From: JBIOJM01 sp044450785
GTDB taxonomy: Bacteria; Planctomycetota; Planctomycetia; Isosphaerales; Isosphaeraceae
Assembly (NCBI GenBank): GCA_044450785.1
Contig: JBIOJM010000255.1
Span: 1 to 15,107 of the forward strand
Direction: 5' to 3'
Length of the DNA: 15,107 bases
Of this stretch, positions 8,178-14,630 are shown piece by piece (the stretch's first letter is position 1; each line of letters starts with the position of its first letter). A model generated the notes under the pieces. The model saw nothing but the letters and a program-made list of their open reading frames with translations, was not told the origin of the DNA and searched no databases. Position numbers and translations under genes: made by a program.

Positions 8178-8183
8178 TATAAT
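8178..8183 (+). promoter_or_regulatory. Putative -10 box for the DUF4175-like gene
   Basis: TATAAT is a perfect -10 consensus, preceded directly by TG, in otherwise GC-rich DNA about 89 nt before the ATG at 8272. The -35 region at the usual distance (about 8155-8160) has no TTGACA-like hexamer. The lone AT-rich box suggests that the second gene block has its own promoter, located between the inverted-repeat element and the gene. Confidence 0.45.
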
Positions 8184-8202
8184 GTTTTGACGGACGTTGG
8201 TG

Positions 8203-8223
8203 GCACGGGCGCGTGGCCCGTGC
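8203..8223 (+). promoter_or_regulatory. GC-rich hairpin in the 5' leader
   Basis: GCACGGGC (8203-8210) and GCCCGTGC (8216-8223) form a perfect 8-bp stem with a GCGTG loop. It lies between the TATAAT box and the ATG at 8272, so it would be at the 5' end of the transcript. It may stabilise the leader or may be another small dispersed palindrome. No riboswitch class is recognised. Confidence 0.4.
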
Positions 8224-8271
8224 GGATCCAAGAACTCGGGCAACCCGCCCGCGCGACACTGTGAGGTCAAA

Positions 8272-11200
8272 ATGAGCCTCGCCTCAACACCAGACAAGCT
8301 GCGGCTGCCGGATTCGCTGCAGGCGCAGTTGCACGGATTCCGCCGCCGGGTATGGACGATCAAGATCATCGAGGCCGTCGCCGCGGCGGCCTTCGGCACT
8401 CTGGTCGCCTACCTCGTGCTGTTCTGCCTTGATCGCGTCTGGGACACGCCGGGCTGGCTCCGCGCCGGCCTGTTCGTGGCGGCGGCGGTCGCCTGTGCCA
8501 ACATTCCGCTGGCCCTGCACCGCTGGGTCTGGCGGCAGCGCCGGCTGGAACAAGTTGCCCGGCTGCTTTCCCGTAAGCATCCGCGGGTCGGCGACCAGTT
8601 GCTGGGGATCATCGAGCTGGTGCGCAATGACTTCGAGCAGGCCCGGTCGCCCGCGCTGTGCGAAGCCGCGATCCGTGAGGTCGCCCTCGACGCCGGGCGT
8701 CGCGACTTTCGCGACGCCGTCCCGACCCCGCGCCATCGACTCTGGATCTGGCTGGTGGCCGTTCCACTCGCCGCCGCACTCGGCTTGTTCGTCCTCTTCC
8801 CGGCCGCGGCCGCCAACGCCTGGCACCGGTTCCTCGCACCCTGGCACGACGCACCCCGCTACACTTTCACGTCGCTCGAGGCCCTTCCCGGCCGCATCGT
8901 GGTCGCGCACGGCGAGCCGTTCTCGATCAAGATGCGGCTCACCGAGACCACCGTCTGGCGACCCAAGCAAGGCGTGGCTCAGCTCGGCCTCCAACAGCAA
9001 GTGATCGCTCACCTGGGTGACGGCGGTTACTCGTTCGAGCTTCCTTCCCAGATCGATCCTGGCTGGCTGCACGTCAAGATCGGTGACGCGATGCAGCGGG
9101 TCCGCATCGTGCCGGCCCTGCGCCCCGAGCTGACCTCCGTCGTGGCGGCCGTCACGCTGCCGCCGTATCTCGGGCTCCCGCAACCCGTGCGGAAGGACGT
9201 CCGGGGCGGGTCGGTCTCGCTGGTCAAGGGAAGTCAGGCGGTCTTTACCGCCACCGCCAGCCGCGAGCTCAGCTCCGCGCAGGTCGACGGCCAATCGCAA
9301 TCGCCCGCGGGAGCGGCCGTCACGGGCCCGCCCATATCCATCGACGGCTCGCGCAAGCTGGAATTTCGCTGGCAGGATCGATTCGGCCTGGCCGGCAAGG
9401 AGCCGTTCACCTTGACGATCACCGCCCGAGACGATGAGGCGCCCTCCCTCTCGTGCGAAGACCTGCCCCGGCACAAGGTCGTCCTCGATACCGAGCTGCT
9501 CAGTTTCAAGGTCAGGGCCCAGGATGATTTCGGCATCAAGCACATCGGCATCGACTGGCAGGGCATCGAGAACCCGATCGTCTCTTCACTGGCCAAGGGA
9601 GAGCGCATCCTGTCGGCCGGCGGCCATGACAAGGATTCCATGGAGATCAGCGGCACGTTCTCCGCGCGGTCGCTGGGCATCGAGCCGCAGCCGGTCAACG
9701 TCCGTCTCTTTGTCGAGGACTATTTCCCCGGCCGCGACCGGGTCTTTTCGCCGGCCTACACGTTCTACGTTCTCTCCGCCGAGCAGCACGCCATCTGGGT
9801 CACCGAGCAGTTGAGCAAGTGGCACCGGCAGTCTCTCGAGGTGCGCGACAAGGAGATGCAGCTCTTTGAGACGAACAAGCAGTTGCGGGCCCTTTCGCCT
9901 GACGAGCTCGACCGCCCGGAAACCCGCCGGCGCATCGAGAACCAGGCCATGGCCGAGCGAGCCAACGGCCGCCGGCTCTCGGGCCTGGTCACAAACGGCG
10001 AAGACCTGATCAAGCAGGCGATGCGCAACCCGGAGTTCGGCATCGCCCACCTCGAAAAATGGGCCGAGATGCTCCAGATATTGAAGGACATCGCCGGCAA
10101 CCGGATGCCGTCGGTCGCCGACCTGCTGCGCGAGGCGGCCCAGGCGCCGAACGTGGCCATGGCGACCTCGAACAACAAGTCGATGATGGCCGGGCAGGTT
10201 CGATCAGGCGGCAAGTCCTCGCCAACGGAGGCTGCTCCCGGCGCCAAGAAGCCTCCCTCGGGAATACCCCAGATCGCGGACCGGGAATCGTCGCAGCAGC
10301 CGCCGGACGAGAAAGCCGGCCAACAACCGGCGTCCAAGAGCGGCAGCAAGACGCCGCGGCTCACGCTGCCCGTCACGACGCTCGACGGCAAGGCCGGCGC
10401 CGGTAAGAAGGACGAGTCCCCCGCCGAGCAGAAGGTCGACGAGGCGGTGACGGCGCAGCAGGACCTGCTGGCCGAATTCGAGAAGATCGCCGACGAGCTC
10501 AACCGGGTCCTCGCCAACCTCGAAGGCAGCACCCTGGTCAAGCGGCTCAAGGCCGCCTCGCGGATCCAGTACAAGATCGGCGGCCGGATCAACGACCAGG
10601 TGAGCGCCGCCTTTGGGGTCGCCGGCTTCCAGGTCGGCAAAGGGCCTACCAAGGTGATCGGCGAGATGGCGGACGAGGAGGGGAAGGCCAGCCACAACGT
10701 CTCGTTCATCATGGACGACATGCAGTCCTACTTCGAGCGCCGCCGGTTCATGCGCTTCAAGACCGTCCTCGATGAGATGCGGCAGCACGACGTCGTGGGC
10801 AGCTTGCGCCAGCTCGGCGACGATGTGAAAAAAGAGAACGGGGTCTCGATCGCCCAGTGTGAGTACTGGTCGGATACCCTGGACCGCTGGGCCGAGGACC
10901 TCGTCGATCCAGCCTCGAGCGGTACCTGCAAAGCCAAATCCCGAAGCAGCCTGCCGCCGGCGCTCGTGCTGGAAGCGCTCCAGATTCTGGAGGGGGAAGT
11001 CAACCTGCGCGAGGAGACGCGCGTGTCCGAGCAGGCCCGGCCCGCGCTCCTGGCCGCAGATCACCAGGTCCAGGCACTCAAGCTCTCCGCGACTCAGAAG
11101 GGCCTGGGTGTTCGTGTCGACAAGCTGACGGCCGCCATCCGTGAATTGCTGGACGGCGAGAGCGAGTTCGGCTATGAGATCGCGCTCCTGGGACGTGTCT

Positions 11201-11541
11201 CGGAAGTCATGACGGAGGCGACCCAGATCCTGGCGCAACCGGAAACCGGCAGCCCCGCCATCGCCGCCGAGACCGAGGCGATCGAGCTGCTTCTCCAGTC
11301 CAAACGGATCAACCCCCGCGGCGGCGGCGGCGGTGGCTCGACTCCGGGCGGCGGCGGACACGGCGAGACCCTCGACTCGGCCCTGGCGCTGTTCGGCGGC
11401 GGCGTGAACGACAAGGAGGTCCGCGAAGACCGCGGCGTCTCTCAGGTCACGGGCGAATCGGGGCCATCCTTGCCCGAAGAGTTCCGTGCCGGCCTCGACG
11501 AGTATTTCAATCGGCTCGAACGGAACGCGGGGGGCAAATAA
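8272..11541 (+). CDS. DUF4175-like three-TM protein, 1089 aa
   Basis: The start is the ATG at 8272, with GAGG at 8263-8266. The frame is open back to a TTG at 8197, but that extension runs through the leader hairpin and has no SD. TM helices lie at about residues 32-52, 63-82 and 156-177, leaving the rest outside the cytoplasm. A beta-rich region of about 185-500 includes the LPPYLGLPQP motif seen in DUF4175/TIGR02302-type proteins. From about 502 (EQHAIWVTEQLSKW) to about 640 it is helical and charged, then comes a Ser/Lys/Pro-rich low-complexity stretch at about 640-720, a second long helical region, and a Gly-rich linker (about 1016-1030) before a short end matching the FRAGLDEYFNRLE type. 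Proteins of this layout are, to my knowledge, frequent neighbours of MoxR/VWA operons in planctomycetes. The family assignment is moderate and the function unknown. It is followed by secreted-protein genes B, C and D. Confidence 0.88.
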   Translation: MSLASTPDKLRLPDSLQAQLHGFRRRVWTIKIIEAVAAAAFGTLVAYLVLFCLDRVWDTPGWLRAGLFVAAAVACANIPLALHRWVWRQRRLEQVARLLSRKHPRVGDQLLGIIELVRNDFEQARSPALCEAAIREVALDAGRRDFRDAVPTPRHRLWIWLVAVPLAAALGLFVLFPAAAANAWHRFLAPWHDAPRYTFTSLEALPGRIVVAHGEPFSIKMRLTETTVWRPKQGVAQLGLQQQVIAHLGDGGYSFELPSQIDPGWLHVKIGDAMQRVRIVPALRPELTSVVAAVTLPPYLGLPQPVRKDVRGGSVSLVKGSQAVFTATASRELSSAQVDGQSQSPAGAAVTGPPISIDGSRKLEFRWQDRFGLAGKEPFTLTITARDDEAPSLSCEDLPRHKVVLDTELLSFKVRAQDDFGIKHIGIDWQGIENPIVSSLAKGERILSAGGHDKDSMEISGTFSARSLGIEPQPVNVRLFVEDYFPGRDRVFSPAYTFYVLSAEQHAIWVTEQLSKWHRQSLEVRDKEMQLFETNKQLRALSPDELDRPETRRRIENQAMAERANGRRLSGLVTNGEDLIKQAMRNPEFGIAHLEKWAEMLQILKDIAGNRMPSVADLLREAAQAPNVAMATSNNKSMMAGQVRSGGKSSPTEAAPGAKKPPSGIPQIADRESSQQPPDEKAGQQPASKSGSKTPRLTLPVTTLDGKAGAGKKDESPAEQKVDEAVTAQQDLLAEFEKIADELNRVLANLEGSTLVKRLKAASRIQYKIGGRINDQVSAAFGVAGFQVGKGPTKVIGEMADEEGKASHNVSFIMDDMQSYFERRRFMRFKTVLDEMRQHDVVGSLRQLGDDVKKENGVSIAQCEYWSDTLDRWAEDLVDPASSGTCKAKSRSSLPPALVLEALQILEGEVNLREETRVSEQARPALLAADHQVQALKLSATQKGLGVRVDKLTAAIRELLDGESEFGYEIALLGRVSEVMTEATQILAQPETGSPAIAAETEAIELLLQSKRINPRGGGGGGSTPGGGGHGETLDSALALFGGGVNDKEVREDRGVSQVTGESGPSLPEEFRAGLDEYFNRLERNAGGK

Positions 11542-11574
11542 GTTGCGAGTTGCCAGTTGCGAGTTGCCAGTTGG
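11541..11574. repeat. Heptanucleotide tandem repeat at a stop codon
   Basis: The sequence alternates AGTTGCG and AGTTGCC (11541-11568) and ends in AGTTGG, so the basic period is 7 bp and the higher period 14 bp. The first base is the last A of the TAA that ends the DUF4175-like gene. The repeat lies before the chosen start of gene B; a longer frame for B would translate it, which argues against that longer frame. Confidence 0.85.
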
Positions 11575-11596
11575 TTGTGGCGGGCGGCTCGTGGTC

Positions 11597-12595
11597 ATGC
11601 ACGTGGCGGTGAGCGGCTTCGTCTGCGCGCTGTTCACCTGCGCGCTCGTTGTCGCCCAGGTGCCCAAGGCCGCGGCCCCGCCCGCCGGGGGTGTGGTCGA
11701 TAAGAAGTTTGGCAAGCCCGCCGTCCGGCTCGAAGTGATGAAGGCCAGGGCCGAACAGCAGGCCCGGCTGCAGGTCCGCGCCATGGCGGTCGCGGCGAAT
11801 CGAGAGCCGCTGATCCAGCAATTCACAACCCAGGGACGACCGATGGTTCGCGCGGAGCTCATCTTTGTGCGCAATATCTGCAAGCTGGATCAGGAAAAGT
11901 TCCGGCAGATCAACCGGGATTCCGGCGAGGTGCTCAAGGATGTCGCTTCCAAGATGGCCGACGGCCAGCTCCAGCCGAGGGTGTTTGTCGGCGGAGGGCA
12001 AAGGGGGACGGCGAATCCCGACGCTGGCAAGCTCCTGCTGGATGGCCTGGTGGCTGTCATGAAAAAGGACCTCGCTCCCGAGCAATGGTCTCGCTACCGG
12101 ACTGAGCTCGACAAGCGGCTTGCCAGCCGAAAACAGATTGGCATCCGCTACCTCCTGGACGCACTCGATCGCGATCTGTACCTGTCTGACCAGCAGCGCA
12201 CCAAGCTGACCGAGTCGTTGTCCTCGCACTGGGACGATGGTTGGTCCATCTATCTCGAGTACATGTTGCAAGGAAATCAGTTCTACCCGATGGGTATCGA
12301 CCCTCTTGTGGCAACCGTCTTGAGCGACACGCAGAGGAAGGTCTGGCAGAGTTTCCAGAGGGTGGGCGGCTTTTGGGGTTTCGGCGGAATGTCAGGCGGA
12401 TTCATGAATGATCAAGACGCCCTGGAGGAGGAGCTCGGCGAGGTGAGAAAAGCCGAGCCGGCGAACCGTGCCATGCAGAGAGGCGCGTTCATGAAAGTTA
12501 TGGCGATCCCTGATGTCGGAGCAATGCAACCCGTCGAGGTGCGTAAGGTCGAGATGATAAAGGTCGAAAGGAAGAAAGCCGAGACGAAGAAGTAG
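11597..12595 (+). CDS. Secreted LTXXQ-like paralogue B
   Basis: The family is not recognised. I start it at the ATG at 11597 (332 aa) because this places a compact signal peptide at the N-terminus (MHVAVSGFVCALFTCALVVA, residues 1-20). The frame is open back to 11486, inside the preceding gene, but that would translate the heptanucleotide repeat. SD support at 11597 is weak. The mature part has a single Cys95, followed by LDQEK (97-101), LAPEQW (159-164), LSDQQR (196-201) and LSDTQR (242-247). It matches protein A closely (GRP-VRAELIFVR, EQWSRY, SRKQ, DALDRDLYLSD, HWDDGW, ALEEELGEV). The signal-peptide region also matches A (FVCALFT-ALVVAQVP), so A and B are recent duplicates that flank the DUF4175-like gene. 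It ends in a Lys-rich KVERKKAETKK tail like that of A. It is probably co-transcribed from upstream, with a 55-nt gap. Confidence 0.82.
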   Translation: MHVAVSGFVCALFTCALVVAQVPKAAAPPAGGVVDKKFGKPAVRLEVMKARAEQQARLQVRAMAVAANREPLIQQFTTQGRPMVRAELIFVRNICKLDQEKFRQINRDSGEVLKDVASKMADGQLQPRVFVGGGQRGTANPDAGKLLLDGLVAVMKKDLAPEQWSRYRTELDKRLASRKQIGIRYLLDALDRDLYLSDQQRTKLTESLSSHWDDGWSIYLEYMLQGNQFYPMGIDPLVATVLSDTQRKVWQSFQRVGGFWGFGGMSGGFMNDQDALEEELGEVRKAEPANRAMQRGAFMKVMAIPDVGAMQPVEVRKVEMIKVERKKAETKK

Positions 12596-12632
12596 GAGTC
12601 TCTCCGCAAAATCGTATTGGCGGAGAGCACTC
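12596..12632. terminator. Strong hairpin after gene B
   Basis: GAGT+CTCTCCGC (12596-12607) pairs with GCGGAGAG (12620-12627) and ACTC (12629-12632), with one bulged C at 12628 and a 12-nt loop. The stem has 12 pairs and begins on the base after the TAG of gene B. No T-tract follows, so it may be a processing, attenuation or mRNA-stability element rather than a simple terminator. Confidence 0.45.
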
Positions 12633-12686
12633 AACCCCGACCCTGGATTTCGGTCGGTCGAAGACAGCCGGCGGAGGACTTGCACC

Positions 12687-13700
12687 ATGATTCCGATTCA
12701 TCGTCTCGTCGGTCGCTCCTGGGTGGTCGCGCTGGTGCTGGCGATCGTGGGCACGGGCCAGGTCGCGCGGGCTCAGGATCAAGACGACGTCGAGGATGAC
12801 GTGATCGCCCCGGTGGCGGGGGCCGTCATGATGGTTCAGCAGCCCAATGTCGACCAGGTCGATAACTGGGTCTTCGGTCGTTTTGGAGGGTCCGCGGTGG
12901 CGCGCACCCGGTTCGATTCCGCCCTCGCGCTTCGGATCGACGACCTCGAGCGAACTTGCGGTGTGACCGAAGCCCAGAAGAAGAAGCTCAAGCTGGCGGG
13001 CCGTGGCGACGTCAAGCGGGTCTTCGATCGCGTGGAGGAACTGAAACGAAAGTTTCTCCAGAATCAGAATGACCCGAACAACAACATCTGGCAAGCGATG
13101 CAGCCGCTCCAGGTCGAGGTCAACGCGGGACTGTTCGGCGAGCGCTCGATCTTCCAGAAGACCATCAAGAAGACGTTGGACGGCGACCAGGCATCCCGCT
13201 ACGACAGCTTGATGCGCGAACGGAAGCTGAGCCGCTATCGGGCCACCGTCGAGTGGTTCGTCGTCCACCTCGACAAGGTCCTGGGGCTCAGTGACGACCA
13301 GCGCCGCCGGTTCACCGAGCTGATCCTGAGCGAGACCGACCCTCCCGCGCGGTTCGGGCAGTCCGATTACTGGTATCTCCTGTTCCAGATCAGTCAATTA
13401 CCCGAGGCCAAGAGTAAGCCGATCTTCGACACGCCGCAATGGCGATTGCTCTCCAGGCAACTCATGCAGGGCCGCGGGATGGAGCAATGGCTCAAGACCA
13501 ACGGCGTCCTGGAGGACCACAAAAAAGCAGGCGGCAATGCCGCGATGTTCGGCCCGATGGACATTCCCGCGATGCGCCTCCAAGAGGCAATCGCGATACC
13601 CCGCGCGAGGGCAATTCGCGTGGCGCCTGTCCAACCAGCCGTCGCGACCAAGAAGGATGTCAAGCAAGAGAAGGTGGGACAGGAGAAGAATAAGAACTAG
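12687..13700 (+). CDS. Secreted LTXXQ-like paralogue C
   Basis: The family is not recognised. The 337-aa protein starts at the ATG at 12687, with GGAGG 9 nt upstream. It has a clear signal peptide with an ARA|Q cleavage site after residue 29, then an acidic stretch (DQDDVEDDV). The only mature-part cysteine is Cys91, directly before VTEAQKKKL (93-101). The conserved block LAGRGDVKRVFDRVEE follows, then LDGDQ (164-168), LSDDQRRRF (201-209) and FDTPQW (247-252). It shares with D the stretch RFG-xx-DY and the Q-S-LP-AK/RL-PIFD segment. The C-terminus is Lys-rich (KKDVKQEKVGQEKNKN), like those of A and B. It is the closest relative of D in this window and a distant relative of A and B by motif order and spacing. 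It has no recognisable catalytic residues and is probably an exported helical protein. Confidence 0.85.
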   Translation: MIPIHRLVGRSWVVALVLAIVGTGQVARAQDQDDVEDDVIAPVAGAVMMVQQPNVDQVDNWVFGRFGGSAVARTRFDSALALRIDDLERTCGVTEAQKKKLKLAGRGDVKRVFDRVEELKRKFLQNQNDPNNNIWQAMQPLQVEVNAGLFGERSIFQKTIKKTLDGDQASRYDSLMRERKLSRYRATVEWFVVHLDKVLGLSDDQRRRFTELILSETDPPARFGQSDYWYLLFQISQLPEAKSKPIFDTPQWRLLSRQLMQGRGMEQWLKTNGVLEDHKKAGGNAAMFGPMDIPAMRLQEAIAIPRARAIRVAPVQPAVATKKDVKQEKVGQEKNKN

Positions 13701-13736
13701 AAAGTCGCCGACCATTCATCGTCTCGAGTGTGCTCC

Positions 13737-14630
13737 ATGATCAGGATTCTCCGTCTCCCCGGCCGATTGCTCGTCGTAATGGCACTCGCCGTCGCCGCGA
13801 CGGGACCTCTCGCCCGCGCGCAAGACTTCTTCGAGAAGCATGAAATTGATGAGGCCGCCCTTCCCCTGCTCCATTTCGGCGTCAGCAACCAGCAATTCGA
13901 TCAGCGGGTGTTCGGCAGTGGGGGGGCCGCGCAATTTCGCCGTCGCGTGGAGCTGAGCTTGACCGCACGCGTGAGCGACGTCGACCGAATCTGCCAATTG
14001 ACGGCGGTGCAAAAAAAGAAACTCCTGCTGGCCGGACGGGGTGACATCAAGCGGTTTTTCGACCATGTGGAAGAAAGCAGGCAGAAGATCGAGCACGAAT
14101 CGATCGATCTAGACGAGCTGCGAGCCATCTTGCAAGAATTTCAGCGCCGTTTGGCCCGCTCACGATTCGATCTCTTCGGTGAAAAATCCCTTTTCCAGAA
14201 GTCCCTGAAGAACACACTGACGGCGGAGCAATTCGCCACGTTTCAAAAAATCACTCGTGACGTGGTCGCGGCCCACCATCGCACGACGATCACGTGGGTC
14301 GCCGGCATCATGGATACCACCCTGCGATTGAGCAAGGAGCAGCACCGGCGGTTCGAGGAGCTGCTCGTCAACGAAACCCGGCCTCCCATGAGATTCGGCG
14401 AATACGACTACTACGGTCTCATGTTTCAACTGTCGAGGTTGCCCGATGCCAGGCTTAGGCCGATCTTCGACGGCGACCAGTGGAGCAAGCTCAGTCTCGG
14501 GCTTGCCGAGGCGGTTCGACTGGAGCAGACCTTGAAGGAAGGTGGGTTCGTTCCCGATGATCAGGTGGCCGAGGCGGCGACCGGCCGACGGGAGCGGCCA
14601 CTGGCCAGACCAGTGCAACCTCGAGGTTAG
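13737..14630 (+). CDS. Secreted LTXXQ-like paralogue D
   Basis: The family is not recognised. I prefer the ATG at 13737 (297 aa) to an in-frame GTG at 13728, because MIRILRLPGR aligns with MIPIHRLVGR of protein C; the SD is weak in either case. The signal peptide ends with ARA|Q after residue 28. The only cysteine, Cys86, precedes LTAVQKKKL (88-96), then LAGRGDIKRFFDHVEE, LTAEQFATF (161-169), LSKEQHRRF (198-206) and FDGDQW (244-249). Unlike A, B and C it lacks a Lys-rich tail and ends in an Arg/Pro-rich one. It lies 36 nt after C, probably in the same transcript, and is the last gene I can support. An A7G run at 14011-14018 encodes part of the QKKK motif and forms a dnaX-like slippery heptamer in frame. 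Confidence 0.84.
   Translation: MIRILRLPGRLLVVMALAVAATGPLARAQDFFEKHEIDEAALPLLHFGVSNQQFDQRVFGSGGAAQFRRRVELSLTARVSDVDRICQLTAVQKKKLLLAGRGDIKRFFDHVEESRQKIEHESIDLDELRAILQEFQRRLARSRFDLFGEKSLFQKSLKNTLTAEQFATFQKITRDVVAAHHRTTITWVAGIMDTTLRLSKEQHRRFEELLVNETRPPMRFGEYDYYGLMFQLSRLPDARLRPIFDGDQWSKLSLGLAEAVRLEQTLKEGGFVPDDQVAEAATGRRERPLARPVQPRG

Noticed and set aside
8197..8271. TTG-initiated N-terminal extension of the DUF4175-like protein
   Set aside because: It would translate the leader hairpin, while the ATG at 8272 has a GAGG site at the right distance.
11486..11596. N-terminal extension of protein B back into the DUF4175-like gene
   Set aside because: It would translate the heptanucleotide repeat and bury the signal peptide; the ATG at 11597 gives a normal signal peptide.
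10204..11883. Minus-strand frame of 559 codons opposite the DUF4175-like gene
   Set aside because: It crosses the end of one real gene, the heptamer repeat and the start of another. Its composition is typical of a GC-rich shadow frame.
13027..13062. RGD tripeptide in the conserved block of C and D as an adhesion motif
   Set aside because: It lies in a predicted amphipathic helix and is absent from A and B; a chance tripeptide is the simpler reading.
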